Shown in pieces: positions 11,963-23,800 of a stretch of 51,903 bases of DNA. This DNA is from Spirogloea muscicola. Lineage: Eukaryota > Streptophyta > Zygnematophyceae > Spirogloeales > Spirogloeaceae. The translations under genes were made by a program, and so were the position numbers. The notes beneath the pieces were generated by a model. It did no database searches and was not told the DNA's origin. It saw nothing but the letters and a program-made list of their open reading frames with translations. The stretch is taken from positions 253,021-304,923 of the forward strand of contig WELB01000116.1 of assembly GCA_009602725.1 (NCBI GenBank). The letters run 5' to 3'. Within the stretch, counting starts at the first letter, position 1; each line of letters begins with the position of its first letter.

Positions 11963-12270
11963 GGAGCTGCCCGGCCTTCAACGCTGCCGGGTCGCTTGCC
12001 CAGGTATTCTGCACGGGGCTCTCTTGTCTCCTTCCAACGCTCCCTGGCCCTACCCGTGCACTTGCAGGGAGGCCGCGCTAAGGCTGCTGCTTGTGGGTCT
12101 CGTGGGGACGCCTCTTTTCCAGCTGCAACTTGCTCCGACTTGCTGCTGCTGACCCGGGTTTACTAAGCAACTCTCCGCTGTAGTCTCGTGCATAGCTGTG
12201 TGGTCTAGGCGCCTTGCGGCTTTATGGACATTGTCCAGTTTCTTTGGGCTGGCCTCTCCTAGCTACCTTC
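11963..12270 (+). mobile_element. Non-LTR retrotransposon 3' fragment, head-to-head with the family A copy
   Basis: Opposite in orientation to the preceding copy and abutting it near 11960. It holds FNAAGSLAQVF, then after a small disruption FQRSLALPVHLQGGRA and the coding end DLLLLTRVY with stop at 12163-12165. The tail follows: GTGCATAGCTGTGTGG, GACATTGTCCAG and GGGCTGGCC. Its antisense supplies the first residues of the reading frame running into the family A copy, so that frame's apparent start is an artefact. Confidence 0.8.
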
Positions 12271-12344
12271 TTAAAGCAAAGTCAGCACAGATGGAATTAA
12301 GCAGCTATGAAACACTCACCGCCGTCCGCTGGAAGTGTCTTGCT

Positions 12345-12475
12345 CTCTTAAACTGGGCGAGCTTCTTCTCTTTTCTTTCTGTTTAAATTGCACTGATTCT
12401 GCCTGAACAATGTATTGGCTGGAATTGGCCTCCCTTCCACTTCATGCGCACCTCGCGCCTTCTCTCTTTCTCTTT
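12345..12475 (-). repeat. Dispersed repeat R3, copy 1
   Basis: In reverse orientation it reads GCGCGAGGTGCGCATGAAGT, then GGGAGGCC, then CATTGTTCAGGC. The same order of blocks occurs at 37468-37560 and 41530-41650. No coding potential. It is wedged between a retroelement tail and the next coding fragment. Confidence 0.7.
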
Positions 12476-12479
12476 TCCT

Positions 12480-13135
12480 GGAGGCAGGGTACACGGTGGA
12501 GATCGAGAAAACGGCCATCATGCCCATCCTGCAGATTTCACATGAGCAGAGGGCTGATGGACTCCATACTCGGCCGGTCGACCTGGTGGCCACCACGCCG
12601 GCCAGCAGCGCGAGAGTCATTGCCGACCTGGTCACCACAGGTGTTTGACACTTTAATGCGGGTGGTCTCGCTCCAGCGCTCTCAGGCTCATGCGGTCCAC
12701 ACGCGCGCTGGCCGTGCTATGGCTGCTGCCTCAGGGTCTCGGCAGAGTGCCGCTTTTCCTGCTTCGAGTTATTCTAATTTGCTGTTGCTCACTCGTGTTT
12801 ACTGAGCATCCATCTGCATCATTTCGTGTCTTGGTGTGTAGTTTTGTCTTCCTGGCACTGTTTTGTGGCCTTTGAGGCCTGCGGACAATGTCTGTTCTAT
12901 TCTGGGCTGGCTTTGCTAGCCCCTCTTTTACTGTGGGCGAGCCCTTCTCTCTCCATCCCTGCAGCGAGCTACTCTGATTGATATTACTCACTCGTGGGTA
13001 CTGAGCTTCCCTCTGCATCATGTAGTTGGTCCTTTTTTGGCACCTTAATCTTTCCCTGCAGCGAGCTACTCAGACCTGATGTTGCTCACTCGTGGGTACT
13101 GAGCTTCCCTCTGCATCGTTTCTGTGTTCTGCAGT
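12480..13135 (+). mobile_element. Non-LTR retrotransposon fragment with repeated coding ends
   Basis: EAGYTVEIEKTAIMPILQ through RVIADLVTTGV (12481-12648) is the nuclease-like domain. An internal deletion joins it to SLQRSQAHAVHTRAGRAMA and LLLLTRVY, stop at 12803-12805. The tail carries GGGCTGGCTTTGCTAGCCC at 12904-12922. A ~97-base unit is then tandemly repeated (12957-13053, 13054 onward). Each unit includes CCCTGCAGCGAGCTACTC and encodes a variant of the SYSDLMLLTRGY end, so the stop region itself has been duplicated. Confidence 0.8.
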
Positions 13136-13177
13136 GTTTTGTAGTGTAGTCCTTTCTCCGGCTCCTCTTTCTTCGGC

Positions 13178-13520
13178 TTTGGACATTGTCCATTCTTTTT
13201 TGGGCTGGCTTTCATCAGGGGGATAGTTTTACGGCAGCTAGTCTGTCGGATGTGAGGCTCCTCACTCGTAAGTACTGAGTGGTCCATCCTCCCCCGTTCT
13301 GCCATAGCCTCTTCAGGCTCCTCTTTGGACATTGTCCATTCTTTTTTGGGCTGGCTTTGCCAGCCCCTCTTCTCTATGGGCGCGCACTTCTCTCTTCAGG
13401 CCCCGCAGTCGCTGCTTAGCTCGTAGTTGGCCCCTTCGAACCTTGTCAATTCTTTTCGGGCTGGCTTCTCGCAGCCCTTGCCCCCATTGGGAGAGCCACT
13501 TCCTTCCTTTTTCCAGCCCC
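13178..13520 (+). mobile_element. Two stacked 3' tails with a minimal coding end
   Basis: A tail fragment at 13178-13220 runs into a short coding end (ASLSDVRLLTRKY, stop near 13278). A full tail follows, with the perfect 8-bp hairpin GGGCTGGC-TTT-GCCAGCCC at 13348-13366. A third tail (CCCCGCAGTCGCTGC to CCATTGGGAGAGCCACTTC) has its hairpin at 13458-13477. Orientation is set by the flanking GGACATTGTCCATTC on the left and GGGAGAGCC on the right. Confidence 0.8.
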
Positions 13521-13589
13521 TATCCTCAATGGGCGAGCCCTTCTCTCTGTATGGGCGCGCACTTCTCTCTTTGTCAGCTCCTCTTCTCT

Positions 13590-13885
13590 ATAGGCGAGCA
13601 CCGTCTCGCTGCAGAGGTCTATGGCCCGCGCGCTGCACCTGCGTGCAGGCAGAGCCCTCGCTGCTGCCTCTGGCTCTGGCCAGGGGACCCGCTTCCAGGA
13701 ACCCAGTCTCTCTGACCTGAGGCTGCTTAGCAGGGGTTACTGAGCTGCTTCGTTTCTTTTCTGTGCTTGTTGTTCTTCGTACTTCCCCTGGCCCCTTCTC
13801 GTCCTTTGTTCATTCTTTTCTGGGCTGGCTTTTTCCAGCCCCTATCCTCAATGTGCGAGCCCTTCTCTTTGAAAACTATCCCATC
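13590..13885 (+). mobile_element. Short non-LTR 3' fragment (about 47 codons plus tail)
   Basis: SLQRSMARALHLRAGRALAA begins immediately after a tail end (TATAGGCGAGCACCG) and runs in frame to LRLLSRGY, stop at 13740-13742. The tail then contains TGTGCTTGTTGTTCTTCGTA and a perfect hairpin GGGCTGG-CTTTTT-CCAGCCC at 13822-13841. The same tail version is repeated at 14905-15040 without coding part. Confidence 0.82.
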
Positions 13886-14895
13886 CCCCTGACGAAAAAG
13901 AAGTGGCTCTCCCAATGGGGGCAAGGGCTGTGAAGAAGAAGTGGCTCTCCCAATGGGGGCAAGGGCAAGCGCGGCCAGATTAACTGGTGGCTGGGAGAGG
14001 CCAGCCCAAAAGAATGGACAAGGTCTGAAGGAGTCGGAGTGCTAAGGACTGAGACAGCAGTAAGCGAACTCTCAGTAACCTCTCGTCAGCAGATGCAAGT
14101 CTGAGTAGCTAGCAGGCGGAAAGACGTCGCCCTGACGGAAGCCGGAGGCCGCCGCCAGAGCGCGGCCTGCGCGCAAGTGGACCGCAAAAGCTAGGGACCG
14201 CTGCAAAGAGACGGCCAGGCGCATCCGGTAAACTTGGGCGAGGGACCCGGCGACATGGAAGCCAGGCTGCTCGCCTTGCTGCCCGTCGCGGCGGGCCGCT
14301 GCTCGCCGCGCAAGGCGGTGAAGGAGGTCCAGCCATTTGGCGCCAAAGGCGCCGTGTACGTCGACGGCGAGTGGGATAAACTCGTCGCCTACCGGGTGAT
14401 CTGAGTACTTGCGCTCCTTTGCGGCGGCCGCTTGGCGGACGGCGTAGCCCGCCTCCTCCGCCGAGCGTGTTGCGCTCCTGGAATCCAAGGAGTCCGTTGT
14501 GACGACGTCGGCAATGAGCCGAGGCCCCCGCCCAGCGCGCTAGCGACGAGATCGGCGCGCCGGGTGTGGAGGCGGCCGTCCGCCCCAGCAGTCAGAGGCA
14601 TGATGCTGGAGTTCTCCAGCGCCACAGTGTAACCGGCTTCGACAAATATGCCAAACATCGCGTTCCGGAGCAGGTCGTGTGTGCCGGTCCGCTCCCCTCC
14701 CCGTGCGCATCGGAGCATGTGAGCTGCCAGTAACGCCGCGTCCGGGCTGCGCTCGCCGCACTCGCACTGTTGTACTCCACCTAGGCATGGTGGGTGGAGG
14801 CCGAGGAGGCGGTGCACCGCCGTTCGGAATGCGGCGTCCGGCATCCGGAGCGCGTCGTGGAGGGCTGTGAGAAGCCAGCCCGAAAAGCCAGAGGC
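13886..14895 (-). mobile_element. Non-LTR retrotransposon 3' half, nearly open reading frame
   Basis: Coding from about 14883 to 14072. It holds the segment before the zinc cluster (FRTAVHRLLGL), the Cys/His cluster (CECGERSPD, AAHMLRCARGGERTGTHDLL), the nuclease-like domain (ENSSIMPL, RRADLVAS) and the C-terminus VHLRAGRALAAASG to LHLLTRGY. One frameshift in a G-rich run near 14523 moves the frame just before LIADVVTTD; otherwise the frame is clean, so this copy is fairly young. The tail has its hairpin at 13989-14006 and ends near 13965; a second tail piece follows at 13925-13890. At its 5' end, hairpin sequence of an older tail joins straight to coding sequence near 14880. Confidence 0.85.
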
Positions 14896-14904
14896 GAATC
14901 CGCA

Positions 14905-15040
14905 CTTGCCTTGAGCTTTTCTGTGCTTGTTGTTCTTCGTACTTCCCCTGGCCCCTTCTCGTCCTTTTGTACATTCTTTTCTGGGCTGGCTTTTTCCAGC
15001 CCCTATTATCAATGGGCGAGCCCTTCTCTACTGGGAGGTA
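14905..15040 (+). mobile_element. Isolated 3' tail (hairpin type)
   Basis: Close match to the tail at 13750-13870: CTGTGCTTGTTGTTCTTCGT, CCCCTGGCCCCTTCTCGTCC and the perfect hairpin at 14983-15002 (GGGCTGG-CTTTTT-CCAGCCC). No coding part. It lies back to back with the minus-strand copy ending at 14895, forming an inverted arrangement just upstream of the TBCB gene. Confidence 0.8.
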
Positions 15041-15337
15041 TTTATTATCGGCAGAGCCCCCAGCTGCTTTTCCGCTCCCGCCCATATTCCGTCCCCGGAA
15101 CCTTACTTGCCGACATCGCCTCCATCACCTGCAATTCTCGCCCGCGTCAGGTGACGGCGGTAAGAAGAAGGTGAGTGCCCAGGGTCTAAGGTCCGGGTGT
15201 GAGCTCCGAGCTGCTGGCGCCGACGGCAATGGCTCGCCACAGCGCTCGGCGTTGCACGGCGCAGTCACTGGCACTGGCCGGAATGTAGGCGTCAGGGCAA
15301 ACGGGCTGAGCTGCGCTGCCAGCGACACTGTGCCAAC
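15041..15337. promoter_or_regulatory. Presumed promoter and 5' UTR of the TBCB gene
   Basis: About 300 bases between the last retroelement tail and the TBCB start codon. No TATA box or other named element could be identified. AAGAAGGTGAGTGCCC at 15170-15185 looks like a splice donor, so a 5' UTR intron is possible. Confidence 0.3.
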
Positions 15338-17567
15338 ATGTCTGCCACGGATCTGGACGCGCTGCGGGCGTACGTTTCGGCGCCGTCGGGCCAGAACCGC
15401 GCCACCGGCACCGTCCTCCTCCGCGTCTCGCACAGCAACCTGCACCAGCGCTTCATAGAGATCCGCTTCGACCTCCACGTGAGCGGGCTGCCCAGCTTAG
15501 AGGCCATGGCGATGCCTGCACCGTAGCCGCCGAGCTGTGGCCCAACTCCGCCTGATGTTAGAGCCTTGACGAGATAACGACTTCTCAGAACTAATTCAAG
15601 CACTGGTCATGGAATACAGTCCAGCATCGAGAGCGTCAAGGAACGTCTACAGAGGCAGACGGGCACACCCGTCGACGCCATGACGCTGCAGCTCTTCGAC
15701 TCAGGCGACGCGCTAGTCGCCGCGGACCTCGCTGGCCACCGGCCACTTGGGTTCTTTGGGCCTCGCGACAGGTGCTGCAGGCTGCCCTCTGCCTTGCATT
15801 CGCGCTTCTTGCCTCTTGCAGTCAGCAAGGCTGTGGGGTTGGAGGACTGAGCTTTGAAGTGTCGCATGAGCCTGCCTGCCCTTTTCGGTGGTCCAGGGCT
15901 GCGGACAAAAGCTTGCGTGCCTTAATGGCAGGTACCGCCTTCACGTGCTCGATCTGGACCCGGCGTCGCTTTCGGCTGGCGGCTGGCTGGAAGACACATC
16001 GCTTGTGAAGAAGTACGAGATTTCTGAGGAGGACTACAACAAGCGCGAGGGTAGGCGCCACAACTTGTTTGGAGACTAGGTTGGCCCCTGACATCAATAC
16101 TCGCCATGCTGTAGCTCTAGCGAGCTCCAGCTGAAAAGGTCTGGCAGGCTGACCAGGTCGCTGTCAGCTGCTAGCCTGACAGCACTTTTGCTGCCTGAGA
16201 TCTCTTAGGCAGAAACGTTGTGGAGGGAGGGGAAGAGGGAGACGCCCGTGGAGGGAAGGGGGGGAGAAGAGAGAGCGGGGGACAGGAAACTAAGGCTGAT
16301 CTGTCGATGCATCAGCCTGTAGATTCTCACCTCTACCAGGTCTGAGGACTTAGCTTCAGATCCTGGGAGCACAGGGCAAGCTGGGACAGCCAGAGTGCTG
16401 CTGGATGCCACCTTGACTTATGTGCCATGACCTACCTGACTTGTTGCCAGACACGGTGCGCAAGTACAAGGAGAAGCTCGCAGAGCAGCTGCATACCGGG
16501 CTGCCAGATGAGGTCAGAACCTGGGCTGCACGCCACTTTGCGATATAGTCAAGGACAGCCCCTCGGAGCTCTGCCATGCATCACGTCTCGTGCTTGGCGC
16601 AGCTTGCCTGGTCTACAAACGCAGACTTCACGTGTCCGTAGGATGCCAAAAATGCTTTACTAATCTGGTACAATCAGGTGTGCACATCAGATAGCTTCAC
16701 CAGACTACATGGCAGAGGCTGCAGCAGGCATCCGTGTATGACCCTCTTTTCACAAGCTTGGTTTGATGCATGTATCACCATCAGAAGCGTCATTCCTTGA
16801 AGATGGCCAACGGTCTGGTCCATGAGTCTGTCTGTGCTAAACAAAGGTAACTTGATGGTGTAAATCACCAGGTTGGGGCTCGCTGCGAGACAAATCCGGG
16901 AGCAAAGAGGGGCACTGTGGCATTTGTCGGTCGCGCCGAGTCCCTGATGCCGGGGTTTTGGGTGGGTGTTGCCTACGATGAGCCAGTTGGGAAGCACGAT
17001 GGCAGGTGCGCTGATAGCCCCTGCAACAATCTGTCTGGCGGCCAATAACTCAATTTCAGCATCACGCACGTCAACTTCCTAGTCAGAGTTGTATGCATCT
17101 TGGAAGCACACAGTTCACTTCGGACATTCAGTTATGCAGAGAAGTGAAGGTCCTTGAGGTGCTGTCAATAACCGTCAGAGTAAGCAGCCCAGGACAGTTG
17201 TGTATCCAGCGGGCTGCATTATCATTCATTCTTGGTCCAGTGGTGCTCTTGGAGGAGAGGCGCAGTGTGAAGGGAATGCGGTACTTCACATGCCCATCCA
17301 ACCACGGCGCCATGCTTCGGCCGAACAAAGTGCAGGTGCTCACATACAGCAAAGGGCTTTACAGTCTTGCCTAGAGGATCTACAGCTTTCCTGCTGCCAG
17401 CCAGCTCACCTCAACTGGGGCTCACCTCACTCAGCTCACCAATGAGGTGCTAGCTGTAGCCCTATCTCCTTATGCATGTAAGGTCGCTCAGCTACGCTAG
17501 CAAGAACGTGCAGGTGGGCGACTTTCCCGAGCGCGACCTATTCACTGAGGAAGTGGACGAAATTTGA
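15338..17567 (+). CDS. TBCB: Tubulin-folding cofactor B (CAP-Gly protein)
   Basis: Chaperone that works with cofactor E on alpha-tubulin during tubulin dimer folding and release, in the cytosol. Seven exons read cleanly: 15338-15478, 15620-15771, 15932-16050, 16451-16512, 16872-17005, 17266-17335 and 17514-17567. All boundaries are GT-AG and all phases agree. The product is 243 residues, close to the usual family length. Exons 1-3 form the ubiquitin-like domain, exon 4 a short coiled segment, and exons 5-6 the CAP-Gly domain. GKHDGR spans the exon 5/6 junction, which is then followed by [19 protein letters not shown]. The C-terminus [16 protein letters not shown] ends in the acidic tail typical of cofactor B. 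The ATG at 15338 is the only start giving the full ubiquitin-like domain. The gene converges on the methyltransferase gene. No damage seen. Confidence 0.97.
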
Positions 17568-17896
17568 AGCACAAAGCAGGTGGGCAGCACGCCCTTTTTA
17601 CTAAAGATTCATATTCTACTTCTCTGAGAATGTCACAGAACAGTAGTCTTGCTTGACAGCTGCCACTTAAGCGGCACCGTTGAATTGCTCCTATGGAGCC
17701 TCAAAAAATTGGTAAGAGCCAAATGTAAGGCGTGAGAGCTCTATGAAGGGGTTGCTCAGGCAAAGTTGATGCTAGGGGGCCATGTCAAAAGTGCGCATAT
17801 GCATTGCAGTGATGTTGTGGTCGGAAGATTATATGAGAGGCAGTTGTTAAACAAGTGCAATCTGCACCTCCACTGTGCGCAGGTCACAGACGGTTC
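17568..17896. other. Tail-to-tail intergenic stretch (TBCB / methyltransferase)
   Basis: Presumed overlapping 3' UTR territory of two convergent genes. Nothing else was recognised. It contains an AT-rich patch near 17600-17720. Confidence 0.5.
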
Positions 17897-20800
17897 TCAG
17901 CGGTCTGGACATGGTGCGGGCCAACTGACAGCAGGCGAGCTGGCGCGCTGAGGCTGGGCTGGCTTCAGCTGCGAGCGACGCACCAAAAGCCTTGGGTTGT
18001 CGTCATCATCCTCGTCCATGATGTTCACAAACCCACGGCAGTTTGCACAACCGCAGTTGCAAGTCAGCCTTTCATCACGGGAGTTGAACCTGCAACCCAC
18101 TTGACTTCTAAAAGATTAGATCTCAAGAGCTTTAGATTGGTAGATCTTCTAGCGAGCAGTTTGCAGAGCAACTCGTAGATGATCTTTAGTGACAGTGCTC
18201 CATAGGTGTCATGGTTGTCATCCGCAAGCTCAGCGTATCATCAGCAATAGTTCTGCAAGTACTTGCCTGTAGTCATAAGTAAGCTCAACCCCAGCTTCCA
18301 GATCTCGCTTCGCAAAGATGACTATCCGGTCATGGTGGAGAGCATTTACCACCCTGGAGTAGCAGTTTGGCTGCAGAGGAAGGAAAATATGTCCACATAA
18401 GTTGTAACCAGCAATGAATGTGATACTCAGAGCACAGCTTGAAATGATCAGGCAGACGGCGTACATTGACGAGCTGGAATGATGTCGCAAGGACAGACCT
18501 CGCAAGCATGGTTGATGAGATGAGCCATTGAACCCGTCTTGGTAGCATCCACGACTCTCTCATTGTCGATCCGGAACATGTACGTGCCAGCCCCCTGCGC
18601 ACTCGTCAGATAGTAACATTCAGCACACAGTCCCCTGCTTATTTCATCACGTACAGACGTGCACTCTACCAAACGCCATAAATGAAGTCACATATTCTCT
18701 GTGACTGAGACTCTATTGCTGATTGTTTCCAGTTCATGAGGTACTCTGAGTAGAGCTGTTGCTCCCTGCAGCCTGCAGCACACTTGGCCGTGGAAGCTCA
18801 TTGCAAGCACTTGTCCTTGTTCGTAAAGAAGGACTCACAACAAGGGAATCATAGCAACTTCGCTCCCGAATGTCTGCAATAATTGGCCGTACTATCTCCC
18901 CAGCATACTCAATCATCTGCATTGGACAAGAGGCACCAAGAAATTGAGTAGCTAGGACAAGTTTGTCTAGTATATCTTACAGCCTTCCTCAATTACAGGG
19001 ATCTGGCGCGAAGTTGATGCATTGAACCATCAGGAACGTGAAAAGGAAACAGACTGCCAATTAGCGCACGTACCATGTCACCAGCTTTATGCTTTCTCTT
19101 TGTGAAGAGTCCCCACCCATGGATGGCAGACTTGCCTGCATCATTGTGGAGCGTAGGCTTCAGTCAACGCACCGGCCAGCCCTTCAGACAGGCGCAAGTC
19201 AAGACTGGAGATGGTGCAAGCAGTTATTCGTGGCAGGCCAGCAGCCTCAGCCATGCTCTTGCGCCACACCAACCAAGGAAACCCAAGAAGGACACTGACC
19301 AAAAGTGAGGCGCCAGTGAAAGCTGGCACGCATCTGTCGGTAGCGCTCGGACATGGACAGTGGGTGCCTCTCACAGCCTTCTCGATGCGTGCTCTGGTCT
19401 GTGCACACCTGGCTTCCTTTCTGGTCCTCTGCCGGAAAGCTCCTCCTGCCCATATTCGCACTTAGCAGCTCTGTGGAACCCTCTGGCGAACTACGAGCGG
19501 CCGCTGTCGGAGGTGATCCTCCCTCACAAGCTCTGGCAGAGTCCTCAGGCTCCCTCCTGAGCTGCTCTGGGTCCCCAGCATGCCGCTCAAGGCTGGGCGC
19601 CAGCCTGCCTCCAACAAGGTATGGGACGTTCTGCACAAAGCTGCGCTTGCTGAGCGCCGCTGCCACCGCCTCTGGCTCCCGCCGGCCCCGCCTTGCCGCC
19701 ACATCAAATGGCTCTGCATAGATAGAGCAGCAGGCAAGCACTCAGATAAAAGGGCAATGGTCACATATAGCAAGCACGGCACGGCCTAAGCACGGCTTAC
19801 TAACGCTTCATTAGATGCACTGCTACCACATCTACACGTTTTCAAGGCCTGTGTACATTGCTTGATGACAGAAAGTCAGACTAGCATGATACTTGAGAGA
19901 CAGAACTAGGACTGGCATGATATTTGAGGCCCGCTTGAGCTCCTGCAGTGTGTACCCAGTCGAGCGCAGCTAGCTCTGCTCGAGGAGAGGGATGAAGCTG
20001 GGCCCTCTACTGGCGCGGTGAGAGGCCTTTCTTCTGCACGTGCTCCCTCGTCCCTGCAGCGACTGCCGTGCTTGCGGCAGTACGACAGCATCACGACACC
20101 GTCCGCTTCAGAAATTTGCGCGCCATTCATCTTGCGCGCCTGGCCAGATTTCTGGTACTCCCTGACCTGTTCCAGGGATGCTGATCACTGAGCCTTTCAC
20201 ACACGCCTTCCACATGCAAAACTAGAGTGCTGATCCCCAGCCAACCAGGTTAGAGCCTGCTCTTGCCTCCACTTGACTGTATATCATCTGCTCCAGTCCA
20301 AAGTGCTACACATGACATGTACCAAGACGTGCACCAAGATGATGTTGCCCATGATGAATTCAGGTCACACAGGTCATTGCATCGCGTGTATGGCCAAGGC
20401 TGCACAGCGCACCTCCATCTGAAGTCCTGCATACCGAGCACATAGGGGATGGTATGCAACCCTGCACCTTCTCTCGCAGCACTGTGCATCACAGCAGACT
20501 GGATGGAACTTAGCCAAGTCAACCGGACAGTCTGCACTGCAAGTCTGCAAATGCATGGCTTGCAGCAGCACTGTGCTGCCTTGAAGGCGTGCTTATCATC
20601 GTGTTTCATCTATAAGCTTTAGTCTTTGTGCTTGTCGCCAGTTGTATGTGCAGTGCGTGCAGAGTGGCCTCTCATACCTGGATGCATGCCCCATAAGGCA
20701 CCTTACAGATGAAGCACAGCAGGCTCCAGCGCTCCTGTCGGCACTTACATTCTGGGTCAAGATCTACAAACCTTAGCGGCTGGTCTAGTGGGCTCGGACA

Positions 20801-23800
20801 TTCTGTGATACAAGCATGCAGCAAACTGCACTTTCATGACATGTCAATATCTAGCAAATGCGTGTCACCTTGTGTATACCCTCCACATTGCCTATCCTTC
20901 CGCCCTTCACAACGAAGGTTTCTGCTCAACAACAAAGTCTCCAAAATGTCTTCAGAATGAGGTGCTGCGTGATCAAATGACAGGCATGTCACTTGCTGAG
21001 TAATCAGACAGTCACAGCAACAGCAGGTATAAGAATCACACCAGGTATCCACATTGCACAGGAAAGGTGCGCCCATTGCCCGTCCAGGCTCCGCTTCATC
21101 GCTCCGCCTGGAACATGAGACAGCCACAAATGACAACAACACATTCAAGTGATTTGTGTGTGGAACGATGCACTGAGGTCCGTGCTGACTGATATACAAA
21201 ATCACTTCCCAGTATTGCTAGGATGAAGGGCCTAGAAGAATGTGGACATACACCTACAGACTTGTCATTTTGTCAGTTGATTATAAATACAGTCAGATGG
21301 AGCAAGCTTCCACAAAGACGTATCAGGTATACAAACCTTTAACGGGGCAGAGGCAGCAGGGGGGGATAGCAGGTGGCGCATTAGGGCTGCACAGCACACA
21401 CAGCCAAAGAGTTCCATCTGGCGGCTTTTCGATGCCATAGCAATCCATGTGCACCTGCGAAAGAGAGAGTCTCATGAGTATGTAGTCTAACTCAAGCTCT
21501 CATCACTAGGCAACTAGCGATGCAAGGTGCGCTTCAAAAAGTGGGGCGTAAGAAATGATCCATTGGGGGGAGTCAAGCTTGCTGTGGCCTTCACTGTACT
21601 CAGCTGCCTGCACTGGCATGATGCCTCAACAATGGAAGCATGTGGATGCTTTGCACACCATTGTCCGACATTTGTCGCACTGGAGGAGCTGGTTCTCATC
21701 GTACTCCTGCAGTCCAACAAGCGCCCAATGGTTGGGCTGGCCACCAACATACAGACGGGGCTAGGGATCTGACCACGGAATGCCCCATCAAGCTCTTTGT
21801 GGCATCTTCCAGGATTAGTAAGTTCGGTAGCTATACAAGCAGGCAGGCTCAGCTCGGGATGCCCGAAGTCAATGCACTGCTCCTTGCCATAAGCGAAGGT
21901 TGTGCTTTGAGCCATTCAAGAGCCGAAGAGCACACCTCAATCTGGTAGCAGACGCTGCAGCGCTCGCCGTGCTGCCATGCATACTCCTGCATCACGGGGG
22001 GGGCGCTCTGTACAGCACCACCGGTGCGGTCGCTGCTCCAGCTGTTTGTCCTCAAAATGTCTCGCGCTTTTGGAAGGCTCTGCCATCCATGACATATCAG
22101 CCCACTCGCGCGCTTGTCAGTTGCCAAGTGGAATTGTAGTAAGTATAGAGTCTATATACAGCACCCTGTGCCCTGCTGCACAGCATGGACATAACAAGCT
22201 TGTGAAGCGCAGCCATCAAGGAACTGCTCTTGACCTGTGGAGCTATGACTTGGCACTATTGTAGCTGCAACAGTCTGTACTTGTACTCTGCGTTCTGCTA
22301 TGCTGACCCCCTCATCTCGGATTCAATGACTTTAGACAGTAGAGACTTGAGCCATAAACCCAAGTACATAACCAAGCACATAATACCCTCCCTCATTAGC
22401 AAGGTCAGGCCACGCAACCGTGCACAGGGCAAGGCTGAGAATTGAGGCCAACCCGAATGGCGAGCGCAACATTCGGCAGTGAGTAACCAAACATGTGGGG
22501 GCCAGACTTGAAGCCATGGCGCAGGCCCTGCAGGATGTTGGCCATGGCCTTGGCCTCGAAGACCTGTGCGCTGATGTGCGTCCAGCATGCGCCCGCACTT
22601 CGAGCCTCCACCTGTTGACTCCAGGCCCCACCTCGACGCAACACTTCAGAAGCGCAGCAGTCGAAGCAAGCACTGATGACCACGGCCAAGTCGCGGCTAC
22701 CTTCCTTTGCGACGCCATAAGCTCCCAGGATGCCAATACTGAGACTTAAAGACTGTGAGGTGAGAGGGTGCTGACCGGCTTGGCATCCTCAGGGGTGACA
22801 CGGAAAAGGGGGGCTGGTGCGCTCGGGGGCACTCGCAGGATCTCCATCTGGTACTCCACGAGCCGCTGGGGGTCTGCACAACCAAGGACAACGGCTGCCC
22901 CGCTTGAGACGTGGAGCTCACAGTGGCAGGACTCAAAGGCGCCTGTTCGCAGGCAAGGTCCGGCAGCCTTCGTGACAGCATCGAAGCGGGGGGCAGGTAC
23001 CCTTCATGGAGGGGAACTTGCGCACGGCCTTGTAGCCCACCGGCCAGATGTGCGAGTCGCTGCGAAAGTGCTCAGAGTCCGTCACCACCTCGCCTGCAGC
23101 CGTCAGCGGGCAAGCCATCAGCAGTATCAGAGCACCGGGGACAGTTTCTGTGTCCTACCATAAGTGGCATCATGCAAGGTGCGGCAGAGGCGCGCCGAAG
23201 GTAGCTGGAGGATGGGTAATGCTCAGTGCTCACCCAGGCTGAGGACAGTGAGCGGCCCAAGGTGTAGCGGCATGTCAGGGAGAGGCATGTTGGCCTCATC
23301 TGCTTCCAACCCAGACCCCTGCCCTGAGCCGCTGCTGCCTCCTTGTGCCGTGGCATCCCTGCCTTCCAGTGCGGCCACCGCGTCCTTGTCCGTCTTTTCG
23401 TGGACTGCGCTGAAGTATCCGTCGTGGATGCTGGCCTCAAGCGATGTGCGCATGGGACCCGGCAGCTTCCGGAACTTGAGATACCTGCCAAGAGGAGGTA
23501 CTCCTCACAGAGGAATTTAGTTATGTATGGATGTCTAGCAACTAGCTGGAGGTCAGGCACAATGCATTGGCCCGGTCACCAGCCATGTGGGGCCAAAGAC
23601 GCTGAGCTCCTGGAGGGCAGCAAACGCTCCTCAAGAAGCATAATGTTGCCAGAAGTAGCAAGACCCTGGCTGAACAATGTGATTACCAGACACAGCAGTA
23701 AACTTCGTGACTCGGGACGGCAATGAAATGTGGGGGGAGAACAATACTGTGAGCAAGTGGATGGATTAAGGAGTCAAGGACATCAATGGGGAGTGGAAGC

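Noticed and set aside
11707-12152. Plus-strand frame crossing the head-to-head retroelement junction
   Set aside because: Chimera of antisense RT and a second element's coding end; not a gene.
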